A stretch of DNA of 42,564 nucleotides from an uncultured Oscillibacter sp. (lineage in GTDB: Bacteria; Bacillota; Clostridia; Oscillospirales; Oscillospiraceae), in the NCBI GenBank assembly GCA_910589315.1, contig CAJUTB010000023.1, positions 1 to 42,564 on the forward strand, in the 5' to 3' direction. The notes beneath the pieces were generated by a model. The model saw only the letters and a program-made list of their open reading frames with translations, was not told the DNA's origin and searched no databases. Below are positions 1 through 8,107 of the stretch, piece after piece. Both the position numbers and the translations under genes were made by a program. Position 1 is the first letter of the stretch. Each line of letters opens with the position of its first letter.

Positions 1-59
1 CCTGCTTTTTCCTCCACTCGGCGCTTTCCTATCTTTAGCTACGGAAGTAATAACCCAGC

Positions 60-94
60 AAAAACGCGGCACAGCTTCAAGGCCATGCCGCGTT
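60..94 (-). terminator. Terminator after sipL
   Basis: On the minus strand a 9-bp perfect stem (AACGCGGCA at 63-71 paired with TGCCGCGTT at 86-94) with a 14-nt loop is followed by five T residues (60-64). It lies about 20 bp after the sipL stop, so it most likely ends that transcript. The bases 1-59 hold no gene; on the minus strand they contain GTGGAGGAAAAAGCAGG, which could be the ribosome binding site of a gene starting just outside the left edge. Confidence 0.75.
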
Positions 95-113
95 GTAAAT
101 GTATTGGCTTTTA

Positions 114-1652
114 TTATGCCCGCTTCCGCGGGATCAACAGCAGTTTTTCCAACGGAATGTCCATTTCGCTCTCCAGCTGGTTTGCCGCAAGAATGGCGGC
201 GATGGTCGTATTATATTTCTTCGCCAGATCCCAGGCCGTCTCCTGCTTGCCTAGACACCGCAGAACCAGGGACGGTGCGCTGGAAGTATCCTTAACCGCT
301 TCAGCATCCAGTTTGGCAGATGTAATACAAATCTTTTTGGCCTGGGAAGCTGCTTCTACTCGGAAATCGACCGGGAACCGCACTTCAATGCCCCGATCAC
401 CCAGGCTACCCTGTACATCTTCCGGACAGACGGCCTTTGCGGTAACATGACTGCCCTCGGGCAATTCCAGCTGACAAGTGACATCTATACACCGTTCCGC
501 CACCAAGGGAACCCCGCCTTCGTCCACATACAGAGCCCGGACAGTCACAGCGGACCGAAGTGCCGTAACAGAGCCTTCCCGGCCCACAGAAACGGCCCCA
601 CAGACCGCCGAAATCGCCAGAATGGATTCCGCTACCACTCCGATTTCCAGCACCTCCCGCACCGTCTGACGGCGGGTGAGGCTTTCGCAGAAGCTGGTCA
701 GAGTCAGCGGCGTAGCTTCATAGGTCATATCGTAAGCTGTGGAATACAGATCGCTCAAAAGCGTCAGATCCTGTTCCTCCCGAAGCAGCGCCGTTGCATG
801 GAGATATAAAGTGACTGCAATCTGGCGGCCCTCTGGGTCGTCGCCGTCAATTTGAAAGTCTGTGCCGGTGAGCTGCAATTGCAGTGCGGCGGCAGAGCCT
901 TCCGCCACGCCTTCGACTTCCATGATTTGCGAGAACGGCAGTTCGGCGGTCGCCGAACTGCATTTGCCATCTGCGGTTCGGTACAGCAGGCTGATGGAAA
1001 ACATTCCCTTGAAAATCAGCTTGTTTCCCACAATTTTAGTCTCCGTCACAGAGCTTGAAATCTGGTTTGTTAGCAGTTCAGCAGCGCCCTCCCGGCCTGG
1101 CGAAAGATTCATCTCCTCTGTAAAGGTAAAATCCTTTTCAACAATGTGTGTTAAAAGGATTGCGTGCTGCGGCTCCTGCCGTTTTTCAACGCAAAGAGCC
1201 TCCTCTGCCTCCACATCGGTGCAAAAGCAAAGCGGCGTCCGCTGATACCCTGTGATGTGCGTCACCAGCTTGCAGTGCGTAAACACCTTTCGCGGATTCA
1301 GCATCCGGGCTTCCAGGAATTCCGTTTCCGTTTCCGCCGTCACATACTGGCATCCCGGAAGGCCCCGGCTGTCGCTCTCCATAGTAAACGGCATGGCAAA
1401 TTCCAAGGTTCGGACGCCGCTTTCTCCGTCCGGCGTGTAGAGCACCGTCACGCGAACCGTACCGGATAACTCCGCCTTGCCGTCCCGCAGTTCCCGGCTG
1501 TGAAGGTACACTTTTCCATCCGTCTCGATGATTCTCGCAATGTCGGGACAGTAGTCCGGCACGATGGTTTCCGCCGTTTCCTCCTGGGTTAACGTCAGTT
1601 CCCCACCCGTTTCATAGGTATCCAAGCACTCCTTTTTCAATTCCAGTTCCAT
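114..1652 (-). CDS. sipL: SipL-like spore morphogenesis protein, SPOCS (DUF3794) plus LysM
   Basis: 512 residues. Seen: the N-terminal signature of the DUF3794/SPOCS family around residues 29-42 (TIVPDYCPDIARII), further SPOCS-like beta-rich stretches through about residue 430, and a C-terminal LysM domain at about 466-512 (ETAWDLAKKYNTT, then LLLIPRKRA). This SPOCS plus LysM layout is that of Clostridioides difficile SipL, whose LysM domain binds the coat ATPase SpoIVA during coat assembly on the forespore. No signal peptide or membrane segment is visible, as expected for a mother-cell cytoplasmic protein. The start is the ATG behind GGAAAGGAAGGG. It follows spoVM directly and has a sigma-E-like promoter (1699-1727). 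Family assignment is secure; the one-to-one orthology with SipL is inferred from architecture and context. Confidence 0.88.
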   Translation of the reverse strand: MELELKKECLDTYETGGELTLTQEETAETIVPDYCPDIARIIETDGKVYLHSRELRDGKAELSGTVRVTVLYTPDGESGVRTLEFAMPFTMESDSRGLPGCQYVTAETETEFLEARMLNPRKVFTHCKLVTHITGYQRTPLCFCTDVEAEEALCVEKRQEPQHAILLTHIVEKDFTFTEEMNLSPGREGAAELLTNQISSSVTETKIVGNKLIFKGMFSISLLYRTADGKCSSATAELPFSQIMEVEGVAEGSAAALQLQLTGTDFQIDGDDPEGRQIAVTLYLHATALLREEQDLTLLSDLYSTAYDMTYEATPLTLTSFCESLTRRQTVREVLEIGVVAESILAISAVCGAVSVGREGSVTALRSAVTVRALYVDEGGVPLVAERCIDVTCQLELPEGSHVTAKAVCPEDVQGSLGDRGIEVRFPVDFRVEAASQAKKICITSAKLDAEAVKDTSSAPSLVLRCLGKQETAWDLAKKYNTTIAAILAANQLESEMDIPLEKLLLIPRKRA

Positions 1653-1698
1653 GAAGAACCCTTCCTTTCCCGGCCGTTTACACGATTCAATATGTCTT

Positions 1699-1727
1699 AC
1701 TTTATGAACGGCCAGGATGGATTATGC
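1699..1727 (-). promoter_or_regulatory. Candidate sigma-E promoter of sipL
   Basis: Minus strand: GCATAAT (1721-1727), exactly 14 bp, then CATAAAGT (1699-1706). The Bacillus/Clostridium sigma-E consensus is about KMATATT-N14-CATACAMT, so this matches 6 of 7 and 6 of 8 positions at the preferred spacing. The -35 overlaps the spoVM stop codon. The start point would fall near 1692, leaving a leader of about 40 nt with the sipL ribosome binding site. sipL belongs to the sigma-E regulon in C. difficile, which supports the call. Confidence 0.6.
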
Positions 1728-1796
1728 CTTTACCTTAAACAATCTGCGAAGAATCCCCCGCAGCATCTTCGGTGATTTCCAGACCACGATATTCAT
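1722..1796 (-). CDS. spoVM: SpoVM, 24-residue amphipathic spore coat anchor peptide
   Basis: A 24-codon gene (ATG 1794-1796, TAA 1722-1724). The peptide carries KSPK at residues 7-10, L12, G14, I15 and R17, matching Bacillus subtilis SpoVM (26 residues) at K7, P9, K10, L12, G14, I15 and R17; P9 is important in the family for recognising the curved forespore membrane. The C-terminal half is an arginine/lysine-rich amphipathic helix. A perfect ribosome binding site (AGAGGAGGAATCACA before the ATG) argues that it is translated. Position agrees too: in B. subtilis spoVM also lies downstream of prpC-prkC-rsgA. Known role: it sits on the outer forespore membrane and anchors SpoIVA. It is too short for most gene finders. 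Confidence 0.88.
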   Translation of the reverse strand: MNIVVWKSPKMLRGILRRLFKVKA

Positions 1797-1818
1797 TGTG
1801 ATTCCTCCTCTCCGCCAT

Positions 1819-2016
1819 TTACCGCCGGCAGCAGGCGTAACCGCAGCCAATCAGCAAGAAGGCCACCAGAAACATCAGGAGCCCTACCGGGAAAATAGCT
1901 GCGATCAGAATTCCCGCACCCAAAGCCACCGCGCAGATTCCAAGAAGCCTCCAAGGCCCTTCGCCTCCACCGCCGCCACAACCGCCACAGCCATAGCCGC
2001 GATTTCCTCCGCACAT
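1819..2016 (-). CDS. Gly/Cys-rich small membrane protein, unknown function
   Basis: 65 residues from the ATG at 2014-2016, which has AAAGGAGG seven bases upstream; a GTG two codons earlier lies too close to that site. Seen: an N-terminal head very rich in Gly and Cys (residues 2-20, with a CGGC and a run of five Gly), then about 40 hydrophobic residues that can form one or two membrane helices, ending GCGYACCRR. It is separated from rsgA by a terminator and lies 22 bp upstream of spoVM, so it is probably co-transcribed with spoVM. I do not recognise the family. Context suggests a sporulation role but nothing in the sequence proves it. Confidence 0.65.
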   Translation of the reverse strand: MCGGNRGYGCGGCGGGGGEGPWRLLGICAVALGAGILIAAIFPVGLLMFLVAFLLIGCGYACCRR

Positions 2017-2083
2017 TGTCACGCCTCCTTTCCTTCTGGTTCAGTATATACCGGAGAGTCTGTCCCTGGTGCCGGTTTTTCGC

Positions 2084-2110
2084 AAAAAAAGACCGCCTCT
2101 TCTGAGGCGG
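2084..2110 (-). terminator. Terminator after rsgA, end of the 18-gene run
   Basis: Minus strand: CCGCCTC, loop AGAA, GAGGCGG, then TC and seven T residues (2084-2090). The stem begins 7 bp past the rsgA stop. It closes the long run that starts at the cdaA promoter. The remaining bases up to 2017 hold the ribosome binding site of the next gene and a TATACT box (minus strand, within 2043-2050) without a convincing -35. Confidence 0.85.
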
Positions 2111-2116
2111 CCGGGT

Positions 2117-2998
2117 CTATTTTTTCTCCTGCCAATCTTTCAGCGGTTTCAGTTCCTCATAAAGCCGCAGATAACTTTCGTGGCGGCTTTTCTGGATCTC
2201 CCCCCGCCGCAGGGCGTCTAAAACGGCGCAGCCTTTTTCCTTTGTGTGCGTGCAGCCCACAAAGCGGCACTCCGCCAGATAAGGAGCGAATTCCTGAAAG
2301 GTTTCCGGCAGGCGGCGTTTTAATTCCAGATTCAATTCCTCCGTTTCAAACGAGGAAAAACCGGGGGAATCCATGACTTCACCGCCGCAGGCAAGCCGGT
2401 ATAGCTCCACGTGTCGGGTGGTATGGCGTCCACGGCCCAGAGCGGCGCTGATTTCTCCGACCTTCAGAGAGAAAGCTGGGTCCATTGCATTGAGCAGACT
2501 GGATTTCCCAACGCCAGAGTTGCCTGTAAAGGCAGAAACCTTGTCGAACATCAGGCGTTTCAACTCATTTAAGCCTTCGCCGGTTTCCGCACTTACGCGC
2601 AGGGTTGGAAAGCCGGAGGCGCTGTAAATCGCATATAATTCGTCCGCCGGGTCCAAGTCGCATTTGTTCAGAAGAATCACCACGCCGCAGTTTTTCAGAG
2701 ATGCGATAGATACCACCCGGTCAATCAGGAAAGGATCCGTTTTAGGAATAGCGGCAGAGGCAATGATGACCAGCTGATCAATATTCGCCACGGCGGGCCG
2801 CAGAAAGGCATTTCGGCGGGGGAGAACGCGCTCTACCACGCCCTCGCCGCCCCCCAGGTCCTGGACCTCCACCTGGTCGCCAACCAGGGGAGAAATTCCC
2901 TCCTTGCGGAATTTCCCCCTGGCGCGGCAGGTGAGAACGGAGCTGCCGGTATCGACATAATAGAAGCCGCTGAGGGCTTTTTGAATTCGTCCCGTCAT
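2117..2998 (-). CDS. rsgA: RsgA, circularly permuted ribosome small-subunit GTPase
   Basis: 293 residues. The GTPase matures and checks the 30S ribosomal subunit. Seen in permuted order: an N-terminal OB-like fold, then G4 (NKCDLD), G1 (GNSGVGKSSLLN), G3 (DSPGFSS), then a zinc knuckle CRFVGCTHTKEKGC. The frame is open further upstream, but I place the start at the ATG at 2996-2998, since MTGRIQKALSGFYYVD is the normal N-terminus and the longer form would run into prkC. The start lies 1 bp past the prkC stop without a clear ribosome binding site, so translational coupling is likely. In B. subtilis the same prpC-prkC-rsgA order is found, and PrkC phosphorylates this protein. Confidence 0.95.
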   Translation of the reverse strand: MTGRIQKALSGFYYVDTGSSVLTCRARGKFRKEGISPLVGDQVEVQDLGGGEGVVERVLPRRNAFLRPAVANIDQLVIIASAAIPKTDPFLIDRVVSIASLKNCGVVILLNKCDLDPADELYAIYSASGFPTLRVSAETGEGLNELKRLMFDKVSAFTGNSGVGKSSLLNAMDPAFSLKVGEISAALGRGRHTTRHVELYRLACGGEVMDSPGFSSFETEELNLELKRRLPETFQEFAPYLAECRFVGCTHTKEKGCAVLDALRRGEIQKSRHESYLRLYEELKPLKDWQEKK

Positions 2999-2999
2999 A

Positions 3000-5009
3000 T
3001 CAGGTAAATTGTACTTCGTGGCTCTGCTCCTGATCCAGCACGCCGTCAAAATACACCTTGACCATCTGTGTGCCGGAGGCCGTCAGCGCACGGATATGAA
3101 CGGTACCGTCGGCGGTGCTGACGCGCTCGTCAAACTGCGGGTCCACCTCGTCGCCTACATAGACCTGGACCCATACCGTAGAGCGATCGTCTTGCGGAAG
3201 AAGGAAATCCAGTTCGATGGTGTTTTTGGAAATCCCCTTGCTGACACGGAACTTGATGGTATCCCATTCGTTTACCTTGGTGGTCGGGTCCAGACTTTGC
3301 CAAAGAATGGTGCCTGACGGTTCCTCGCTTTCCACGTACTCAATGTCGGCGTCGGTGCAGGTAAGGTGCCAGGTGTCCACCAAATCCTTTCGCGTCTTTT
3401 CCAACGGCTCTCCAACGAACTTCGGCACCGTGACAGGCACTGGTTCCCGTCCCTTGCTGATGACCAGACGGATGGTGTCGCCTTTTTTCAGCTCCTCTCC
3501 CTCTGCGGGGTCGGTGGAAATGATATAGCCCTCTGTGATATCCTCGCTGAATTTCATATCCTCCTCGTCGGCGACAATTTCAAGACTGTATTCTTCTATC
3601 AGGCTTTTGAGAATGATTTCAGCCTGGGCGCGGGTCTGATTGACGACGTTCTTCATAACCCCGGTTTCTTCGCCCACACTGATCCAGACTTCAATTTCCA
3701 GGTGATCACCCTTGACGTGGCGGCCCTCGCTTGGATTTTGCTGGGCGATGGTGCCTTCCGGATATTCTTCGCTGTAAACTTCACCTTTGTTGATCAGCGT
3801 AAAAATGTCCTTGACATAGGGCGAATTATTGGCTTCTTCCAAGGTGAGGCCCAAAACGGTGGGCACAACATGGCTCTCTGAAACCTCTTGCTCCGTATCG
3901 TCCGGCGGGGAAGAAAACGAACCGGAAATTGTACGGAACAACACAAAGACCAGTGCCAATGCCAGTACAACGGCAACGCCGATCAAAATAATCTGCCCGG
4001 TGCCGCCGCCTCTTGCGGGCGGGTCATAATCGTCGTCCTCATAGGTCCGGCGGCGTTCCCGTTCCCGCTCCCTCCCGCGTTCACGAGCAGGGTGAAGCGT
4101 TTGATCATAAGACCGCAAAGGCTGTGTTGGTTCGTCCGGTTCCTCTGGCCGCAGGTCCACCAGGGAGAAATCCAGACTGGCGCTTGGGTTTTTCCGAAAG
4201 CTCTCCAAGTCGGCTATCATGGCGTCGGCGGAGACATAGCGGCGGTCCAGGTCAGGCGTCATGGCCTTCATACAGATCAGCTCCAGCTGAGGCGGGATCT
4301 CAGGGTTGATTTCCCGGGGGGCCAGCGGCACGGAACTCAGGTGCTGAATGGCAACCGAAACGGCGGAATCCCCCTCAAAGGGCAGCCGTCCCGACAGCAT
4401 TTCGTACATTACCACGCCTGCCGAATAAATGTCGGACCGTGCGTCGGTGCGGTCGCCGCGGGCCTGCTCCGGCGAAATATAGTGAACGGAACCCAGGGCC
4501 TCCTGGGTCAAGGTCTGGGCGGAATTTTCCAGACACGCAATGCCGAAATCCGCCACCTTTACGCTCCCGTCCCGCAAAACCATAATGTTCTGTGGCTTGA
4601 TGTCCCGATGAACGATCCCGCGGCTGTGGGCGTGGCTGAGGCCCCGCATGATCTGCGTAATAAAGTGCAGCGATTCCCGCCAGTTCAGCTGGCCCCGCTT
4701 GCCCATATATTGTTTCAGCGTGATGCCGTCGATCAGCTCCATGACGATATACTCGATATCGCCGCCCCGGGACACGTCGTAAACGGACACAATATTCGGG
4801 TGGGACAGCTGCGCGACTGCCTGGGACTCCGCATTGAAACGGCGGCGGAAATCTTCATCCTGGGCAAGATCGCTCTTGAGGATTTTCAGCGCCACAAGAC
4901 GGTTGAGCCGGTGACACTTCGCCTTGTAAACCACCGCCATGCCGCCGGTGCCGATGCACTCCAGAATTTCATAGCGGTTGTCCAGCATTTTTCCAATATA
5001 GGGATCCAT
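3000..5009 (-). CDS. prkC: PrkC/Stk serine/threonine kinase with PASTA repeats
   Basis: 669 residues. A Hanks-type kinase domain covers about residues 10-275, with the glycine loop GTGGMAVVYKA, catalytic lysine K42 (ALKIL), HRDIKPQN (D136) and DFG (D154). A basic, low-complexity juxtamembrane stretch (RERGRERERERRR) precedes one transmembrane helix near residues 340-360. The outside part holds three PASTA repeats and a further beta-rich C-terminal domain of about 85 residues. PASTA domains bind muropeptides or lipid II, so the kinase couples wall state to growth, division and spore germination. The partner phosphatase is encoded 16 bp upstream and the known substrate RsgA just downstream. Start chosen at MDPYIGKMLDNRYEI behind GGAAGGGAGGAG. 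Confidence 0.97.
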   Translation of the reverse strand: MDPYIGKMLDNRYEILECIGTGGMAVVYKAKCHRLNRLVALKILKSDLAQDEDFRRRFNAESQAVAQLSHPNIVSVYDVSRGGDIEYIVMELIDGITLKQYMGKRGQLNWRESLHFITQIMRGLSHAHSRGIVHRDIKPQNIMVLRDGSVKVADFGIACLENSAQTLTQEALGSVHYISPEQARGDRTDARSDIYSAGVVMYEMLSGRLPFEGDSAVSVAIQHLSSVPLAPREINPEIPPQLELICMKAMTPDLDRRYVSADAMIADLESFRKNPSASLDFSLVDLRPEEPDEPTQPLRSYDQTLHPARERGRERERERRRTYEDDDYDPPARGGGTGQIILIGVAVVLALALVFVLFRTISGSFSSPPDDTEQEVSESHVVPTVLGLTLEEANNSPYVKDIFTLINKGEVYSEEYPEGTIAQQNPSEGRHVKGDHLEIEVWISVGEETGVMKNVVNQTRAQAEIILKSLIEEYSLEIVADEEDMKFSEDITEGYIISTDPAEGEELKKGDTIRLVISKGREPVPVTVPKFVGEPLEKTRKDLVDTWHLTCTDADIEYVESEEPSGTILWQSLDPTTKVNEWDTIKFRVSKGISKNTIELDFLLPQDDRSTVWVQVYVGDEVDPQFDERVSTADGTVHIRALTASGTQMVKVYFDGVLDQEQSHEVQFT

Positions 5010-5025
5010 ACGGCTCCTCCCTTCC

Positions 5026-5763
5026 TTACAGCATTTCCATGAGAACGGCGGTCACATTGTCCGACGCGCCGTTGCGCTTGGCGATCTTCAGCAGACGGTC
5101 CATACAGCTCTCCGTGTCGGGACGAAGAACCTCCGTCCATATCTCCTGGTCGGTGACGGTGTTTACAAGACCGTCCGTACAAAGAAGAAGAAATTCCCCC
5201 GGATTCATTGGACAGAGAAAACCGTCGCATTCTGCGTCCACGTCTGGTCCGAGAGCGCGGGTAATGAGGTTGCGGTTTGGATGACGGCGGGCCTCCTCGG
5301 CGGTGATATCTCCCCGTTCCAGCATATGTTCTACCAGAGAGTGATCCCGGGTGATCTGGGTGATGCCCTCCTGGCGGATGTGATAGGCCCGGCTGTCGCC
5401 CACATTGGTAATCACCGCGCCGCCTTCAAAAATTACGGCAGAAACCAGGGTGGTTCCCATGTTCTGGTACTCCTCCAAATGTTCCGCGGCCTCCTGAATG
5501 GCCCTGTTTGCCAAAGATACCGCGCAGGCGGAAGCGTCTTGCAATTCTTCGGCGGTCATGCCGCCGAAGAGCCGCTTTTCCATCTCCGTGATAAAGGTGT
5601 CCACAGCAATCCGGCTGGCAAGCTTACCGCCGGCAGGACCTCCCATGCCGTCGCACACCACGCAGACGGTGTGGCCGGAGCCAAGTTCCTGACGGACCGC
5701 GTAAGCGTCCTGGTTTTCCTTCCGGACAAGCCCGACATCCGTCATACCCCATACTTTCATCAT
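5026..5763 (-). CDS. prpC: PrpC/Stp PP2C-family serine/threonine phosphatase
   Basis: 245 residues, normal for the bacterial PP2C family. It removes phosphate from substrates of the neighbouring kinase and from the kinase itself. Seen: GMTDVGLVRKENQD at the N-terminus, VCDGMGG (metal-binding aspartate), NVGDSRAYHI, ITRDHSLVEHM, LLCTDGLVN and a terminal GASDNVTAVL, which together supply the aspartates of the two-metal site. No membrane segment. It overlaps rlmN by four bases (ATGA). Two ATG codons in a row make the start uncertain by one residue. Confidence 0.96.
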   Translation of the reverse strand: MMKVWGMTDVGLVRKENQDAYAVRQELGSGHTVCVVCDGMGGPAGGKLASRIAVDTFITEMEKRLFGGMTAEELQDASACAVSLANRAIQEAAEHLEEYQNMGTTLVSAVIFEGGAVITNVGDSRAYHIRQEGITQITRDHSLVEHMLERGDITAEEARRHPNRNLITRALGPDVDAECDGFLCPMNPGEFLLLCTDGLVNTVTDQEIWTEVLRPDTESCMDRLLKIAKRNGASDNVTAVLMEML

Positions 5764-6788
5764 TGGGAATTCTCCCCTTTCTCTGCCTTCCGGCGAAGCT
5801 GCCCGCAGGCTGCGTCAATGTCGCCGCCCAGGCTCCGGCGCACCGTGGCGGTAACGCCGTGGTTCTCCAGCCGTTTTTGAAACGCCGCTGTCCGGCGCGA
5901 GGGCCGGAAGGGACTTTCCTCCACATCGTTCAGCGGGATCAGATTCACATGGCCGGGCATTCCCTTCAAACGCTTGGAGATCCGATCTGCCTGCCAGTCG
6001 TGGTCGTTCACGCCGTCGATCATGGCATATTCAAAGGAAACCCGCCGCCCGGTCTTTTGGAAATAATCGTGACAGGCGGCAAACAGCGCGTCCACGTCAT
6101 AGGCCCGATTTACCGGCATGAGCTTAGAGCGGGTTTCGCTGTCCGGCGCATGAAGGGACACGGAAAGCGTCAGCTGCAAGCCCAGCTCTGCCAGACGTTG
6201 AATGCCTGGAATCACGCCGCAGGTGGACAGTGAGATGTGCCGCATACCAATATTCATGCCGTCCGGATGGTTGACCAGCTCCAGAAATTTCAGCACAGCC
6301 TCCAGATTGTCCATCGGTTCGCCAATGCCCATCAAAACGATATTGGAGACCGGCGCGCCGGAGTCCTTTTGTGTAAAGATTACCTGGTCCAGCAGTTCTC
6401 CCGGCGTCAGATCCCGGACCTTTCCCGCGATGGTGGACGCGCAAAATGCACAGCCCATCCGGCATCCCACCTGGGAGGAAATGCAGACCGTGTTTCCGTG
6501 ACGGTAACGCATCAGAACCGATTCGATGCAGTTTCCATCCGCCAGCTGCCAAAGATATTTAATCGTACCGTCTTTCGCCTGCTGTTTTCGGACTGCGTTT
6601 GGAACAGTGAGACGGCACTCTGCTTTCAGCCGCTCCCGCAGGGCCAAAGGAAGGTTTGACATTTCATCAAAGGATGTCACGCCCCGGCTTAACCAGGTGA
6701 AAATCTGCTTTCCGCGGAAGGCCGGTTCTCCCATCTCACGCATCTTTGCTTGCAGTTCCGGGAGCGTCATGGATTTCAGATCAATCAT
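5760..6788 (-). CDS. rlmN: RlmN, dual-specificity 23S rRNA/tRNA adenine-C2 methyltransferase
   Basis: 342 residues. A radical-SAM enzyme that methylates C2 of A2503 in 23S rRNA and of A37 in tRNAs. Seen: the cluster motif C109-x3-C113-x2-C116 (GCRMGCAFCAS), the SAM-binding GIGEPMDN and the C-terminal catalytic cysteine C328 (GGDIDAACGQL) that carries the methyl intermediate. The presence of the AFCAS motif and no resistance-type context favour RlmN over Cfr. It overlaps rsmB and prpC by four bases at each end, so the three are translated as a coupled set. Confidence 0.96.
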   Translation of the reverse strand: MIDLKSMTLPELQAKMREMGEPAFRGKQIFTWLSRGVTSFDEMSNLPLALRERLKAECRLTVPNAVRKQQAKDGTIKYLWQLADGNCIESVLMRYRHGNTVCISSQVGCRMGCAFCASTIAGKVRDLTPGELLDQVIFTQKDSGAPVSNIVLMGIGEPMDNLEAVLKFLELVNHPDGMNIGMRHISLSTCGVIPGIQRLAELGLQLTLSVSLHAPDSETRSKLMPVNRAYDVDALFAACHDYFQKTGRRVSFEYAMIDGVNDHDWQADRISKRLKGMPGHVNLIPLNDVEESPFRPSRRTAAFQKRLENHGVTATVRRSLGGDIDAACGQLRRKAEKGENSQ

Positions 6789-8107
6789 ATGGAACCTCGC
6801 CGCGTCATGCGGCAGATGTAAAAGCCGTCGGTATCATGCAGGTGGGGCCACAGTGTAACCTGCCCCTCTACGGTTCCGATAGGCTCCGGCAAATGGAACG
6901 TTTCCCGGGAAAAGTCCGGATGGACGCCGAGAAAAGCGTCCGTCACCTGCTCGTTTTCTTCCGGCAAAATGGTACAGGTGGAATAAAGCAGCGTTCCGCC
7001 GGGCCGCACATAATTCGCGGCGTTTTCCAAAAGCGCACTCTGCACTACCGGCAGAGCAAACAGGTCGTCCGGTTTCCGGCGGCGGATGTCCGGTTTTTTT
7101 CGGAGAATTCCCAGGCCGGAACAGGGCGCGTCTACCAGTACCAGATCAAACCCCTCCTGCCACTCCGGACGGTATATCCGTCCATCGGCGGCGGCCGTCT
7201 GGATGCAGGTCAATTGCAGACGTCCGGCCCCTTCCTGAATCCGTTTGAGCTTGTTTTCATGAAGGTCGCAGGCCAAAATTTCACCTTGGTTCCCCATGGC
7301 AATTGCAGCGGCAAAGGATTTGCCGCCCGGCGCGGCGCACATATCCAATACCCGGCTTCCAGGGGCCGGATCCGCCGCCAGAACCGCCAGACGCGCCGCT
7401 GGGTCCTGGATATACAGCGACCCGTTTTGGAAGGGCTGTAAGCGTTCCAGATTGCCCGTACCGGAAAGCAAAAGGCAATCAGAAAGCCAGGGATGCGTAT
7501 CCACCTGAACGCCCGCCGTTTCCAGCTCGCAGAGCACATACGTCGTGTCAAACTGGCAGACGTTGACCTGGGCCGCCGTTGGGGGCTGGCTGTTTGCGGC
7601 AGTCAAAAACGCCTCGGTTCCCTCCCGCCCCAAAAGCGCAAGCAGACGCTTTACAAGCCATTTAGGATGGCTGTACCGAATGGAGAGATACCGCGCAGGG
7701 TCCCGGTCAGGAATGGCGGGCAGGGCGCTTTTTTCCCGGCAGAGACGCCGTAAAACGGCATTGATCAAGCCAGCCGCCGCACCGCGTTTCGCGTCTTTTG
7801 CCAGATCTACCGACGTGTGAACGGCTGCGCTGTCCGGCACCCGGTCCAGAAACAGAATCTGATACGCGCCGATTCGAAGAATGTCCGCCAGCGGCGGCTG
7901 AAGCCTTTCCAGCTTTTGCGTACAGAAGCTGGAAAGGTAAAAATCGAGCAGCGTTTCATTTTGAATGACGCCATAGACAATACGGCTGCATAGGGCTACA
8001 TCGGCAGAGGACAGCGCATCCAAACGGCTTCCAAGGGCGGCGTCAGCCCAAGCTCCGCGAGTCCGGCAGACAGTCAGGACCTCCATGGCCCCCTTCCGGG
8101 CGTTCAT
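6785..8107 (-). CDS. rsmB: RsmB, 16S rRNA cytosine-C5 methyltransferase
   Basis: 440 residues. Methylates C967 (E. coli numbering) of 16S rRNA. Seen: an N-terminal NusB-like RNA-binding domain (about residues 1-140, with the AVLRRLCREK stretch), then the SAM-binding CAAPGGKS motif, VDAPCSGLG with one catalytic cysteine and YSTCTILPEENEQV with the second. The order def-fmt-rsmB-rlmN-prpC-prkC-rsgA is the same as in B. subtilis apart from the inserted peptidase gene. ATGA overlap with the upstream gene. Confidence 0.95.
   Translation of the reverse strand: MNARKGAMEVLTVCRTRGAWADAALGSRLDALSSADVALCSRIVYGVIQNETLLDFYLSSFCTQKLERLQPPLADILRIGAYQILFLDRVPDSAAVHTSVDLAKDAKRGAAAGLINAVLRRLCREKSALPAIPDRDPARYLSIRYSHPKWLVKRLLALLGREGTEAFLTAANSQPPTAAQVNVCQFDTTYVLCELETAGVQVDTHPWLSDCLLLSGTGNLERLQPFQNGSLYIQDPAARLAVLAADPAPGSRVLDMCAAPGGKSFAAAIAMGNQGEILACDLHENKLKRIQEGAGRLQLTCIQTAAADGRIYRPEWQEGFDLVLVDAPCSGLGILRKKPDIRRRKPDDLFALPVVQSALLENAANYVRPGGTLLYSTCTILPEENEQVTDAFLGVHPDFSRETFHLPEPIGTVEGQVTLWPHLHDTDGFYICRMTRRGSI

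Noticed and set aside
1673..1713. GGCCGTT / AACGGCC repeat between sipL and spoVM as a terminator
   Set aside because: Only 7 bp with a 27-nt loop and no T run; it would also lie on the sigma-E box.
2041..2083. TATACT box as a sigma-A or sigma-E promoter for the spoVM transcript
   Set aside because: No -35 of either type is found at the right spacing. The promoter for the small membrane gene and spoVM remains unidentified.
3888..5042. 384-codon open frame on the plus strand
   Set aside because: Antisense to prkC, which has a complete kinase domain.
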